64,000 nucleotides of DNA, taken from positions 434,001 to 498,000 of the forward strand of contig NZ_JACOQD010000001.1 of NCBI RefSeq assembly GCF_014297365.1, given 5' to 3'. Positions 16,955 through 25,874 of the stretch are shown here, piece after piece. Source of the stretch: Winogradskyella echinorum (lineage in GTDB: Bacteria; Bacteroidota; Bacteroidia; Flavobacteriales; Flavobacteriaceae). The first letter of the stretch is position 1, and the number at the start of each line of letters is the position of its first letter. The notes under the pieces were generated by a model that was not told the origin of the DNA, searched no databases, and saw only the letters and a program-made list of their open reading frames with translations. The translations under genes were made by a program, and so were the position numbers.

Positions 16955-17824
16955 CTAATTGAGTGTAATTGTTATTTCTTGTCCGTTATTAAAGGTAAAT
17001 GATGCTTGGTTATCGCAATCTCCCTCACCATAATCAAATACACCACCAAAGTTAGTGCGCTGTACATTAAAAGTTCCACTAACAAAATAGGTGCAAATTA
17101 CTTCTCTACGTAATGGAGTTAATACCTCGTAAGTATGTGTATTGCCATTAACAAAAGTTGCAGTCCAATTTCCTGTTACTTCAAACACATTATCACTAAA
17201 AATACCTGAACCAAAACCTTCTACCCACTCTCTTATTCGAGTACCTTCTCTAGATGCTTGTACACCATTTGGCCAAATGACAGTAATACTTAAATCGTGA
17301 GTAAATTGTGGGTTTCCATTGACATTAGATAGTTCTTTAAGAATAGAACGACTAGCAATGATATTTTTAGCATCAAAATAAAAATCTACCAAATTATAAT
17401 TAATCATAATCTGTTGCGCTTCAGGATCTCTTGTATAATCAAATACAATTTGACCTTTTAATAAGTGTCCATTAACTACACAACCATCTGTACCAAAATC
17501 TAAAGTGACTTGTCGGTAGCCTTGTTCAGCAACAACTGTTATCGTTACACAATCAGGTATGTCTTTAGAATAATCCACAGTGTTTGAATTGCCTTCTAAT
17601 TTAGTACTTCTACCTGCAGTTAATTCTTGTTCTTCATAAGCATCGATAATAAGATCACCTAATACATTATCAATTTGGTCGATTTCAGCAGAACGCTGTA
17701 CTTCTTGGGTATCTTCTAATTGGTTTTCTTGCTCAGTAGTTTCATCCTTACTACAAGATGTGAAAGTTAAACCTAAAACCACAAGGCCTAAAATTCCTTT
17801 TTTTAATAAATTGAAATTCTTCAT
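16955..17824 (-). CDS. Secreted lipoprotein of unknown function
   Basis: A 289-residue protein. The signal peptide ends in a lipobox: GLTFTSCSKDE, with the lipidated cysteine at about residue 24. A short acidic linker follows (ETTEQENQLEDTQEV), and then a beta-rich domain with repeated aromatic strands (DCVTITVVAEQGYRQVTLDFGTDGC region, RTNFGGVFDYGEGDCDNQASF). Several paired cysteines could form disulfides in the periplasm or at the surface. The acidic residues after the cysteine resemble the Bacteroidota lipoprotein surface-export signal (KDE rather than the usual KDDE-like patch), so it may be surface-exposed. Family likeness: conserved flavobacterial hypothetical lipoprotein; no function is known to me. 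Confidence 0.82.
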   Translation of the reverse strand: MKNFNLLKKGILGLVVLGLTFTSCSKDETTEQENQLEDTQEVQRSAEIDQIDNVLGDLIIDAYEEQELTAGRSTKLEGNSNTVDYSKDIPDCVTITVVAEQGYRQVTLDFGTDGCVVNGHLLKGQIVFDYTRDPEAQQIMINYNLVDFYFDAKNIIASRSILKELSNVNGNPQFTHDLSITVIWPNGVQASREGTRIREWVEGFGSGIFSDNVFEVTGNWTATFVNGNTHTYEVLTPLRREVICTYFVSGTFNVQRTNFGGVFDYGEGDCDNQASFTFNNGQEITITLN

Positions 17825-17898
17825 GATTACTTTTTTTACTGTTAATATATTGTTAAGACCAACAGATTTACAAAAGGTTTAAAATCATGAAAAACAAC

Positions 17899-19005
17899 TT
17901 ATGCTTTCTTAAAGTATATTGAAAACTCAGTACCAACATCTACCTCGCTAGATATCAGAACTTTTCCGCCAATTGATTCAATATGGTTTCTGGTTATAAA
18001 TAGACCTACACCTATAGAGTCTTCGTTATTGTGAAATGTCTTATACATCTGAAAAATTTTGTCACCAAATTTTTTCATATCAATCCCTAATCCATTATCC
18101 TTCACTTTAAAAACGACATAGTCACCTTCAATTTGTGAGGACAATTCTATTATAGGTGTTCTTTTTTCAGATTTATATTTAATAGCATTTGTTAAAAAGT
18201 TAAGCACAATACTATCTAAATAAGCAGGAATGGCCTTAACGCAATGGTTTTCATCAATTTCATTATAGATTGTAGCTTCCGCATTTTGAGCCATAGCAAT
18301 AATATTATACATAGCTTTTTCAACAAAGTCGTATAAATTAAGAGATTCCATTTTAGAATCTTCAATCACTTTTATTTTGGCAACCTCAGTTAAATGCGAA
18401 ACAGTTTCTTGAAGATTAACTATCGCCTTTTTTAAAAGTAAAAAGTAATCATTATTACTTATTTCAGAAAAATCATCTTCTAAGAAATCAGCTATTGCCG
18501 ATAGATTACCCGAATGGGTTCTTAAATTGTGTGTTACTATATTTGCAAAGGCGTTTAACCTCTCATTTTGATCTTCTGCTACACTAAGCATGGCTTTTAA
18601 CTTATCCTGATTTTTTTGCCTATTTGTAATATCGGAGAATTGCCAAATCATATGTGGTCTGCCTTCTTTAAAATAGACCAAGGAAACATATATTAAAACC
18701 CAAATTATGGAACCATCTTTATGAAAATACCGTTGTTTTACGCGGTATTTATCTATTTCACCTTGGATTAGCTTGTCATATTTTTTTTCATGCACACCAA
18801 GATCTTCAATATAGATAATGTTATTAATATCCATATTAAAGAGCTCCCATCTTGTGTAACCAAAAATGTCACAGACACTTTCATTTACTTTTAACCAATC
18901 ACCATCTAAGTTTACAATTGCAATACCATTGTATGTATTATTAAAGATGCGTTCTAAGACATCGTTTGCATTAAAAAAATTTCGTTGAAGATTTGAGACT
19001 TTCAT
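17899..19005 (-). CDS. PAS-domain sensor histidine kinase
   Basis: A 368-residue kinase with no membrane segment, so a cytoplasmic sensor. The order is PAS (about residues 14-105: NNTYNGIAIVNLDGDWLKVN and FGYTRWELF), PAC (KQRYFHKDGSIIWVLIYVS), a dimerisation/phosphoacceptor helix with the H box THNLRTHSGNLS, and a HATPase domain with N box VLNFLTNAIKYKS, G1 box VKDNGLGIDM and G2 region SIGVGLFITRNHIESIGG. The H box lacks the usual proline after the LRT motif, a variant common in flavobacterial PAS kinases. No response regulator gene is adjacent, so the partner and signal are unknown. Monocistronic. Confidence 0.9.
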   Translation of the reverse strand: MKVSNLQRNFFNANDVLERIFNNTYNGIAIVNLDGDWLKVNESVCDIFGYTRWELFNMDINNIIYIEDLGVHEKKYDKLIQGEIDKYRVKQRYFHKDGSIIWVLIYVSLVYFKEGRPHMIWQFSDITNRQKNQDKLKAMLSVAEDQNERLNAFANIVTHNLRTHSGNLSAIADFLEDDFSEISNNDYFLLLKKAIVNLQETVSHLTEVAKIKVIEDSKMESLNLYDFVEKAMYNIIAMAQNAEATIYNEIDENHCVKAIPAYLDSIVLNFLTNAIKYKSEKRTPIIELSSQIEGDYVVFKVKDNGLGIDMKKFGDKIFQMYKTFHNNEDSIGVGLFITRNHIESIGGKVLISSEVDVGTEFSIYFKKA

Positions 19006-19133
19006 ACATATAATTTAACAGGGTTAATTATTGAAAGCTACAGGTTAGTATGGGGATTAATTATTAAAACATTACAATTTTAATAATCTACCTCAAAAAG
19101 TTACAAAAAAAATCTCAAATCACAAAAAAAGAC

Positions 19134-19141
19134 TATATTTG
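19134..19141 (+). promoter_or_regulatory. -7 box of the rpsO promoter
   Basis: TATATTTG followed by C matches the Bacteroidota consensus and is placed 54 bases before the rpsO ATG. Transcription would begin just before the small hairpin at 19147-19163. Confidence 0.55.
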
Positions 19142-19146
19142 CCGCT

Positions 19147-19163
19147 CGAAAGAAAACCTTTCG
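19147..19163 (+). promoter_or_regulatory. Small stem-loop in the rpsO leader
   Basis: CGAAAG pairs with CTTTCG around an AAAAC loop, a perfect six-base stem at what should be the very 5' end of the rpsO transcript. S15 represses its own mRNA in many bacteria through leader structures that differ between phyla, so this is a candidate recognition site; it could equally be a 5'-end stabiliser. Confidence 0.35.
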
Positions 19164-19195
19164 TGTACATAAAAATCATTTACAATAATATTAGC

Positions 19196-19465
19196 ATGTA
19201 TTTAGATCAAAAAGAAAAAGAGGCCATCTTTAAAAAACATGGCAAAAGTGCAAAGGATACTGGTTCTGCAGAAGGACAGATTGCACTATTTACTTACAGA
19301 ATTAACCACTTAACAGAACACTTAAAAAACAATCGTAAAGATTTTAATACTGAGCGTTCATTGGTGAAATTAGTTGGTAAGCGTAGAGCTTTATTAGACT
19401 ATTTAACTAAGAAAGATATCTTAAGATATCGTGCCATAGTTAAAGAATTAGGATTAAGAAAATAA
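19196..19465 (+). CDS. rpsO: 30S ribosomal protein S15
   Basis: An 89-residue primary 16S rRNA-binding protein of the small-subunit platform. The start is the ATG at 19196 (MYLDQKEKEAIFKKHGK). The frame is open 19 codons upstream, but that stretch includes the transcript start and leader hairpin, and 89 residues is the exact usual length. Family hallmarks: DTGSAEGQIALFTYRINHL, LKNNRKDFNTERSLVKLVGKR and RALLDYLTKKD. The terminator that follows is immediate, with pnp further downstream; the rpsO-pnp order is conserved widely in bacteria. Confidence 0.97.
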   Translation: MYLDQKEKEAIFKKHGKSAKDTGSAEGQIALFTYRINHLTEHLKNNRKDFNTERSLVKLVGKRRALLDYLTKKDILRYRAIVKELGLRK

Positions 19466-19476
19466 CCTTAATAAAA

Positions 19477-19503
19477 AGACCACGCCTAACAGCGTGGTTT
19501 TTT
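19477..19503 (+). terminator. Terminator after rpsO
   Basis: ACCACGC pairs with GCGTGGT around a CTAACA loop, followed by a T run; the A run in front lengthens the stem. Confidence 0.85.
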
Positions 19504-19505
19504 GT

Positions 19506-19718
19506 TCTGTTCACTGAGCAAAGCCAAAGTGATAAATAACAACTCGATTTTGGACGAGTATAAAAACCAAAATTGAAATTAAGCATGAGATCCTAAAACA
19601 AGTATAGGACTAGCGGTTTTTCATTGGTCACACAACAACTACTACACACAACAACACAGCGACCATTGTTTAACAGTACTGATTATGCGTTGCATATCAG
19701 CACGAATTAAAAAAATTT
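19506..19718 (+). promoter_or_regulatory. Leader region of pnp with a CA-rich looped hairpin
   Basis: No gene fits in these 213 bases. They contain an imperfect stem (CATTGGTC at 19622-19629 with GACCATTG at 19661-19668, seven of eight pairs) that closes an unusual 31-base loop made almost only of A and C with a few T. PNPase is autoregulated through its leader in other bacteria, so this may be regulatory. I could not identify a confident promoter in it. Confidence 0.35.
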
Positions 19719-21965
19719 ATGATTCCAAAGACTTACAAAGAGGTCATTGACCTTGGTGATGGTAGAGAGATTTCTATCGAAACCGGAAAATTAGCAAAAC
19801 AAGCGCATGGTAGCGTTGTTGTGCAATCTGGAAAATGTATGCTGTTATGTACAGTTGTTTCCAATTACAAACAAAGTCCAGTAGACTTTTTACCATTAAC
19901 AGTAGATTACAGAGAGAAATTTGCTGCAGCAGGTCGTTATCCTGGCGGTTTCTTTAAAAGAGAGGCAAGACCAAGTGATGGTGAAGTATTAACAATGCGT
20001 TTAGTAGACAGAGTTTTACGTCCACTATTCCCAAAAGATTATCATTCTGAAACTCAGGTAATGATTCAATTAATGTCTCATGATGATAATGTTATGCCAG
20101 ATGCTATGGCTGGTTTAGCTGCTTCTGCAGCCATTCAGTTATCAGATTTTCCTTTTGAATGCCCAATCTCAGAAGCAAGAGTTGGTCGTATTAATGGTGA
20201 ATTTATCATTAACCCAACACTAGCACAATTAGAAGAATCTGATATCGATATGATGATTGGTGCTTCTGCTGATTCTGTAATGATGGTAGAAGGTGAGATG
20301 GACGAAATTTCTGAAGAAGAAATGGCTGAAGCTATTAAGTTTGCTCACGAAGCTATAAAAGTACAATGTGCTGCACAAGTAAGATTGGCTGAAGCATTTG
20401 GAAAGAAAGAAACGCGCGAATATGAGCCAGAAAGAGCAGATGAAGATTTAGCAAAGAAGGTTCATGATATGGCTTATGATAAAGTGTATGCAATTGCAAG
20501 AGCTGGATCTGCTAAACATGAAAGAAGTAATGCCTTCTCTGAAATTAAAGAAGAAATTATTGCAACGTTTTCTGAAGAAGAACAAGAAGAATTCGGAGAT
20601 TTAATTTCAAAATATTATTACAAAGCTGAAAAAGCTGCTATTCGCGATTTAACCTTAAATGAAGGGTTACGATTAGATGGTCGTAAGACTGATGAGATTA
20701 GACCAATTTGGTGTGAGGTAGATTATTTGCCATCTACACACGGTTCTTCTATCTTTACTCGTGGAGAAACACAAGCTTTAGCAACTGTAACTTTAGGAAC
20801 ATCTAGAGATGCTAACCAAATAGACATGCCTTCTCAAGAAGGTGAAGAACGTTTCTATTTACATTATAATTTCCCTCCATTTTCAACTGGTGAAGCTAGA
20901 CCAATCCGCGGAACGTCTCGTAGAGAAGTAGGTCATGGTAATTTAGCACAACGTGCTTTAAAAGGTATGGTACCAGATGATTGTCCTTATACAGTACGTG
21001 TTGTATCTGAAGTTTTAGAATCTAATGGTTCTTCTTCTATGGCAACTGTTTGTGCAGGTACAATGGCACTTATGGATGCTGGTGTACAACTAACAAAACC
21101 TGTTTCTGGTATTGCTATGGGATTAATCTCGGATGCAGATTCTGGAAAGTACGCTGTATTATCTGATATTTTAGGTGATGAAGATCACTTAGGAGATATG
21201 GATTTTAAAGTTACAGGTACTGCAGATGGTATTACAGCTTGCCAAATGGATATTAAAGTAAAAGGTCTTTCTTATGAAATTTTAGTAAATGCACTAAAAC
21301 AAGCACGAGAAGGTCGTTTACATATCTTAGGAAAATTAACAGATACTATTGCTACTCCAAATGCAGATGTTAAAGAGCATGCGCCTACAATGGTGACAAG
21401 ACGTATTCCTAATGAATTTATCGGAGCTTTAATTGGTCCTGGTGGAAAAGTAATACAAGAATTACAGAAAGAAACTGAAACTACTATTGTTATTAACGAA
21501 GATCCAGTTACCGAAGAAGGTATTGTAGAGGTTCTTGGTGTTGGCAAAAAAGGTATTGATGCTGTTTTAGCTAAAATAGATTCTTTATTATTTAAACCAG
21601 AAGTTGGAAGCATTTATGAAGTAAAAGTTATTAAAATGTTAGATTTTGGTGCCGTTGTAGAATATACAGAAGCACCTGGTAACGAAGTTCTTTTACACGT
21701 AAGTGAATTAGCTTGGGAACGTACTGAAAATGTAAGCGATGTTGTAAACATGGGAGATGTTTTTGATGTAAAATACTTTGGTATAGACAAACGTACTCGT
21801 AAAGAGAAAGTGTCTCGTAAAGCTATTTTACCAAAACCAGAAGGTTATGTAGAACGTCCACCAAGAGATAACAATCGTGGACGTGATAATAGAGGAAGAG
21901 ATAATCGTGGACGTGATAACAGACGTGATGATCGTAAACCTAGAGAAAACAAAAGCGAAGATTAA
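19719..21965 (+). CDS. pnp: Polyribonucleotide nucleotidyltransferase (PNPase)
   Basis: A 748-residue phosphorolytic 3'-5' exoribonuclease acting in mRNA turnover. Two RNase PH domains are visible: the first from [20 protein letters not shown], and the second from [18 protein letters not shown] with [19 protein letters not shown] and [19 protein letters not shown], where phosphate and the active site are bound. A KH domain follows ([17 protein letters not shown]), then an S1 domain ([20 protein letters not shown] and [19 protein letters not shown]). The last 35 residues are a basic tail with repeats of RGRDN, which may bind RNA or partner proteins. It is preceded by a long leader and followed by a strong terminator. 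Confidence 0.97.
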   Translation: MIPKTYKEVIDLGDGREISIETGKLAKQAHGSVVVQSGKCMLLCTVVSNYKQSPVDFLPLTVDYREKFAAAGRYPGGFFKREARPSDGEVLTMRLVDRVLRPLFPKDYHSETQVMIQLMSHDDNVMPDAMAGLAASAAIQLSDFPFECPISEARVGRINGEFIINPTLAQLEESDIDMMIGASADSVMMVEGEMDEISEEEMAEAIKFAHEAIKVQCAAQVRLAEAFGKKETREYEPERADEDLAKKVHDMAYDKVYAIARAGSAKHERSNAFSEIKEEIIATFSEEEQEEFGDLISKYYYKAEKAAIRDLTLNEGLRLDGRKTDEIRPIWCEVDYLPSTHGSSIFTRGETQALATVTLGTSRDANQIDMPSQEGEERFYLHYNFPPFSTGEARPIRGTSRREVGHGNLAQRALKGMVPDDCPYTVRVVSEVLESNGSSSMATVCAGTMALMDAGVQLTKPVSGIAMGLISDADSGKYAVLSDILGDEDHLGDMDFKVTGTADGITACQMDIKVKGLSYEILVNALKQAREGRLHILGKLTDTIATPNADVKEHAPTMVTRRIPNEFIGALIGPGGKVIQELQKETETTIVINEDPVTEEGIVEVLGVGKKGIDAVLAKIDSLLFKPEVGSIYEVKVIKMLDFGAVVEYTEAPGNEVLLHVSELAWERTENVSDVVNMGDVFDVKYFGIDKRTRKEKVSRKAILPKPEGYVERPPRDNNRGRDNRGRDNRGRDNRRDDRKPRENKSED

Positions 21966-21990
21966 TTTTTTTAATCTTAAATTTAATAGA

Positions 21991-22020
21991 AAGCCTAACA
22001 AAATTGTTAGGCTTTTTTTT
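21991..22020 (+). terminator. Terminator after pnp
   Basis: AAGCCTAAC pairs with GTTAGGCTT around AAAATT, followed by eight or more T. A classical intrinsic terminator 25 bases after the stop codon. Confidence 0.9.
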
Positions 22021-22206
22021 GTTTATAATTTATAAGAACACAAGTACTATAAAAAATTGTATAACAGCCTAGTTACAATTTTTGCAACATGTTTTTTCAT
22101 TGCCTAAAAATTATCAATAACTGTTAAATAAAAATCAAAAAAAGTCTAAATTTAAAATGCTTACGTAAATCTAGTATCAATTAATTATTTAATCACAAAT
22201 AGATTT

Positions 22207-23637
22207 ATGAAATTAAAAAAAGCACCTTCAAATTCTTCTAAAATTAAAAATAGAACTAAAAAAATAACTAACAACATTAATCTTTTTTTAACCAGTAAAA
22301 GTAAAATTGAAAGTCCTTACAATAAAATTGTTTTATTCAGTTCCTTCTTACTTCTCATAATTGGTATTTATTTTCTTTCTGTATTTCATAATGATTTTGA
22401 ACAATTCAGTACTAACAAGACAAGCACTAGTGTCGGTTATGCATTTATGATTATAGCTACTGGTTTACTAGCATTTAAAACGGCCTTTTTTCTATATAAA
22501 GCTTATAATTATTATAAATACAAACCTATAGCTTCCGTTACTGATAAAGAACTACCAACTTGTACTGTAATTGTACCAGCATACAACGAAGGAAAACAAG
22601 TTTGGGATACACTAATGAGTTTAGCAAACAGTAATTACCCAGCAGATAAATTACAAATCATATCTATTGATGACGGTAGTAAAGACAACACTTGGAATTG
22701 GATGCTTGATGCCAAAAACAAACTTGGTGAGCGCTTAGAAATTTACCAACAACCAGAAAACAAAGGTAAACGCCATGCCTTATATCGTGGTTTTAATTTA
22801 GGTAACGGAGATATTTATGTAACTGTGGATAGTGATTCTATCGTTACTGAAGATACTCTAAGAAACTTATTGAGTCCATTTATTAAAGATGACCAATGCG
22901 GTGCAGTTGCAGGTAATATTAGAGTTTTAAATAATAAAAAGGAAATGCTTCCTAAAATGTTAGATGTCAGCTTTGTAATGAGTTTTGAATTTGTTCGTTC
23001 TGCTGAAAGTAATCTAAATTCGGTTTTATGTACACCAGGTGCTCTTGCAGCCTATAGAAGTACAGCTGTACATGAATGTTTACCGCAATGGATTAATCAA
23101 ACATTTATGGGACAACCTAGTGATATTGGAGAAGACAGAGCCATGACTAATATGATATTGAAACAAGGTAAACACGTTTTATTTCAAAAAAATGCAGTCG
23201 CCTATACTAATGTGCCAGATCAGTACTTAGGTTTATATAAAATGTTTATTCGTTGGGGGCGAAGTAATGTTAGAGAGAATCTAGAAATGGCGAAATATGT
23301 TTTTACCGATTTTAGAGATAAAGGCAAGTCAGGAACACGTATATTATTTATAAGCCAGTTCTTAAAGATATTAATGAGTTACCCTCTATTAATTTCTATG
23401 CTGTTTTTTGTTTTAGTACATCCACTACTCTTTTTAGGCTCTACATTGGTCAGTATTTTAATAGCGTCAACATTTTCTGTATTATTTTTTGCAAATCAAT
23501 ATAAAACCACAGAAGGTATTTGGGCCTATTCATATAGTATTTTATACACATTTGCTTTGTTTTGGATTACTCCTTATGCCATTGCTACCGCAAATAGAAG
23601 AGGTTGGTTAACACGTGAATTAACTGATAATAAGTAA
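22207..23637 (+). CDS. Membrane-bound family 2 glycosyltransferase (processive type)
   Basis: A 476-residue inner membrane glycosyltransferase. Two transmembrane helices (about residues 41-61 and 77-98) precede a GT2 domain with TCTVIVPAYNEGKQVWDTL, ISIDDGSKDNTW, the DxD-type VTVDSDS, the catalytic GEDRAMTN and the acceptor motif IRWGRSN, which matches the (Q/R)xxRW pattern of hyaluronan, chitin and poly-GlcNAc synthases. Three or four helices follow (about residues 370-460). It is likely to polymerise or transfer a hexose or N-acetylhexosamine while exporting it. It stands outside the large capsule locus, next to rpoD, so its product is unknown. A basic, serine/lysine-rich N-terminal tail of about 35 residues is unusual. 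Confidence 0.88.
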   Translation: MKLKKAPSNSSKIKNRTKKITNNINLFLTSKSKIESPYNKIVLFSSFLLLIIGIYFLSVFHNDFEQFSTNKTSTSVGYAFMIIATGLLAFKTAFFLYKAYNYYKYKPIASVTDKELPTCTVIVPAYNEGKQVWDTLMSLANSNYPADKLQIISIDDGSKDNTWNWMLDAKNKLGERLEIYQQPENKGKRHALYRGFNLGNGDIYVTVDSDSIVTEDTLRNLLSPFIKDDQCGAVAGNIRVLNNKKEMLPKMLDVSFVMSFEFVRSAESNLNSVLCTPGALAAYRSTAVHECLPQWINQTFMGQPSDIGEDRAMTNMILKQGKHVLFQKNAVAYTNVPDQYLGLYKMFIRWGRSNVRENLEMAKYVFTDFRDKGKSGTRILFISQFLKILMSYPLLISMLFFVLVHPLLFLGSTLVSILIASTFSVLFFANQYKTTEGIWAYSYSILYTFALFWITPYAIATANRRGWLTRELTDNK

Positions 23638-23681
23638 TTAAATATTTGGATTTTTCATAATTTTTTTGTAAGTTATTAACT

Positions 23682-24056
23682 ATGATAACACAAGATAAAG
23701 ACAAATACGCTGAAGAGTTAAATCATTCCATTTCTTACCTTCAAAATCTTGGATACGACAATATAAAAGCAGATATTGAAGGTTATGAAACACCTAAATC
23801 CTATATAAAAAAAGGCAGCAGAATTGAGGTAACTCCAGATATTGTAGCAGAAAAAGAAGGCAGAAAACACATTTTTGATTTAAGTTTAAAATCTCAAAAA
23901 CCTAGATTGCTAAAATCTAAATGGTTGTTTCTAAATACATTGAGCCAAATTAAATCGTATAGATTTAGATTAATTACAACTCGAGGTCACTATAAATTCA
24001 CTAATGAAATCATAGATGACATTAATTTAGATTCTGTTAAGCTATTAAAAATTTAA
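23682..24056 (+). CDS. Small protein of unknown function, possibly nuclease-fold
   Basis: A 124-residue soluble protein that I do not recognise with certainty. The pattern VTPDIVAEKEG followed by KHIFDLSLKSQKP (PD, then D-x-S-L-K about 11 residues on), with predicted beta strands, recalls the core of the PD-(D/E)xK nuclease fold, but the spacing fits only loosely. The N terminus is a predicted amphipathic helix (KYAEELNHSISYLQNLGY), and the C terminus ends in short strands. It sits between the GT2 gene and rpoD, 44 bases after GT2, and could be cotranscribed with it. Codon use is like that of the neighbours. Confidence 0.6.
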   Translation: MITQDKDKYAEELNHSISYLQNLGYDNIKADIEGYETPKSYIKKGSRIEVTPDIVAEKEGRKHIFDLSLKSQKPRLLKSKWLFLNTLSQIKSYRFRLITTRGHYKFTNEIIDDINLDSVKLLKI

Positions 24057-24148
24057 TTTTTCAAGATTTTGTAACATTTCTAAACTTCTATACGTATAAT
24101 AAAAGCAACACGTTGTTGTATTAGAAACATTGCTCAAATCAAAATTAA

Positions 24149-25012
24149 ATGAGACAACTTAAAATTACCAAGCAGGTAACCAATAGAGAAACTGCTTCAT
24201 TAGACAAATACCTACAAGAAATTGGTAAGGTAGATCTTATTACTGCTGACGAGGAAGTTGAATTGGCTCAACGTATAAAAGCCGGTGATCAACTAGCCTT
24301 AGAGAAATTAACAAAAGCGAACCTACGTTTTGTAGTTTCTGTAGCTAAACAATATCAAAACCAAGGATTAACATTACCAGATTTAATTAATGAAGGTAAT
24401 TTAGGTTTAATTAAAGCAGCTCAGCGTTTTGATGAGACTCGTGGTTTTAAATTTATATCTTATGCTGTATGGTGGATTAGACAATCTATATTACAAGCAT
24501 TAGCAGAACAATCTCGTATAGTGCGTTTACCACTAAATAAGATTGGATCTATTAATAAAATTAATAAGACTTTTGCCTTTTTAGAGCAAAGTCATGAGCG
24601 TCCACCTTCTGCAGAAGAAATTGCAAAAGAATTAGACATGACGATTAACGATGTTAAGGAGTCTATGAAAAATTCTGGTCGTCACGTAAGTATGGATGCT
24701 CCTTTAGTTGAAGGGGAAGATTCTAACTTATACGATGTACTTCGTAGTGGAGAATCACCAAATCCTGATAGAGATTTGTTACACGAATCTCTAAGAACTG
24801 AAATTGAGCGTGCATTAGAGACATTAACTCCACGTGAAGCAGATGTAATACGTTTATATTTTGGTCTAGGAAATCAACACCCTATGACCCTCGAAGAAAT
24901 AGGAGAAACATTCGACTTAACACGTGAGCGTGTAAGACAAATTAAAGAAAAAGCTATTAGAAGGTTAAAACATACTTCTCGTAGTAAAATATTAAAGACA
25001 TATTTAGGTTAG
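24149..25012 (+). CDS. rpoD: RNA polymerase primary sigma factor (short Bacteroidota type)
   Basis: A 287-residue sigma-70 family factor that directs transcription from TAnnTTTG promoters. It begins [31 protein letters not shown] (region 1.2), lacks region 1.1 and the long non-conserved insert, as usual for Bacteroidota, and has region 2 ([39 protein letters not shown]), region 3 ([19 protein letters not shown]) and a C-terminal region 4 helix-turn-helix ([20 protein letters not shown]). All parts are intact. Two hairpins follow, so termination is probably efficient. The spread of identical -7 boxes in this window fits this factor. Confidence 0.97.
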   Translation: MRQLKITKQVTNRETASLDKYLQEIGKVDLITADEEVELAQRIKAGDQLALEKLTKANLRFVVSVAKQYQNQGLTLPDLINEGNLGLIKAAQRFDETRGFKFISYAVWWIRQSILQALAEQSRIVRLPLNKIGSINKINKTFAFLEQSHERPPSAEEIAKELDMTINDVKESMKNSGRHVSMDAPLVEGEDSNLYDVLRSGESPNPDRDLLHESLRTEIERALETLTPREADVIRLYFGLGNQHPMTLEEIGETFDLTRERVRQIKEKAIRRLKHTSRSKILKTYLG

Positions 25013-25050
25013 TTTTTTGTATATTTAACGACCAACCTAATAAAGGTAAC

Positions 25051-25080
25051 AACAGTTACAAAACATAACTGTTCGTTTTT
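25051..25080 (+). terminator. First hairpin after rpoD
   Basis: AACAGTTA pairs with TAACTGTT around CAAAACA, followed by CGTTTTTT. It precedes a second, stronger terminator by about 20 bases. Confidence 0.6.
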
Positions 25081-25092
25081 TGATTGATGAAA

Positions 25093-25127
25093 GAACCCAC
25101 GGCTGATTACCGTGGGTTCACTTTTTT
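25093..25127 (+). terminator. Second terminator after rpoD
   Basis: GAACCCACGG pairs perfectly with CCGTGGGTTC around CTGATTA, followed by ACTTTTTT. Strong intrinsic terminator. Confidence 0.88.
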
Positions 25128-25171
25128 ATATCTTCTATCCTCCTAAAGGAATAGAAACTTCTTTTTTTAAT

Positions 25172-25179
25172 TACCTTTG
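25172..25179 (+). promoter_or_regulatory. -7 box of the rpe promoter
   Basis: TACCTTTG followed by C is a full match to the Bacteroidota -7 consensus, 24 bases before the chosen rpe ATG. It overlaps the upstream extension of the rpe frame and so supports the later start. Confidence 0.55.
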
Positions 25180-25203
25180 CGCAAATTAAAACAACATCTT
25201 AAA

Positions 25204-25866
25204 ATGGCTTCAAAATTAATTGCACCTTCAATGTTAGCTGCCGATTTCGGTAACCTTCAACGTGATACTGAAATGGTTAATAATAGTGATGCTGACTGGT
25301 TTCATATTGATGTTATGGATGGCCATTTTGTGCCAAATATATCATACGGCATGCCAGTTATTGCTGCCATTAAAAAACACGCAACTAAGCCATTAGATGT
25401 TCATTTAATGATTGAGAAGCCAGAACGTTATATTGAAGAATTTGCCAAAGTTGGAGCTGATATTATTACTGTACATTACGAATCAACTATTCATTTACAT
25501 AGAACTTTAAGACAAATTAAAGATGCAGGTTGTAAAGCTGGTATTGTACTAAATATTACAACCCCATTAACTGTACTCGAAGATATTTTACCCGAGTGTT
25601 ATATGGTTTTATTAATGTCTATAAACCCAGGATTTGGTGGCCAAAAATTTGAAGAAATTACTTATAAGCGTATTAAAAATCTTCGTAAAATGATTGATGA
25701 GCAAGGCTTAGACACGAGAATTGAAATTGATGGAGGTGTAACAGACAAAAATATTAAAGCTCTTGTTGAAGCTGGCGCTGATACATTTGTAGCCGGAAGT
25801 CATGTTTTTAAAAGTGAAGATCCAACTTCAACTATAAAAAATTTAAAAAATCTTGCTAATTCTTAA
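25204..25866 (+). CDS. rpe: Ribulose-phosphate 3-epimerase
   Basis: A 220-residue TIM-barrel enzyme that interconverts ribulose 5-phosphate and xylulose 5-phosphate in the pentose phosphate pathway. The start at 25204 (MASKLIAPSMLAADFGNLQ) is chosen because the frame's upstream extension begins inside the promoter box. Signatures: DADWFHIDVMDGHFVPNISYG with metal-binding His and Asp, LDVHLMIEKPERYI, MSINPGFGGQKFEEIT and EIDGGVTDKNI with the second catalytic aspartate. The gene is convergent with the capsule kinase gene, with only eight bases between stop codons. Confidence 0.96.
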   Translation: MASKLIAPSMLAADFGNLQRDTEMVNNSDADWFHIDVMDGHFVPNISYGMPVIAAIKKHATKPLDVHLMIEKPERYIEEFAKVGADIITVHYESTIHLHRTLRQIKDAGCKAGIVLNITTPLTVLEDILPECYMVLLMSINPGFGGQKFEEITYKRIKNLRKMIDEQGLDTRIEIDGGVTDKNIKALVEAGADTFVAGSHVFKSEDPTSTIKNLKNLANS

Positions 25867-25874
25867 ACTCTAAA

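Noticed and set aside
19139..19195. N-terminal extension of rpsO
   Set aside because: It contains the predicted transcription start and a hairpin. S15 is 89 residues from the ATG at 19196.
25177..25203. Upstream extension of rpe
   Set aside because: It begins at TTG within the -7 promoter box. The ATG at 25204 gives the standard start.
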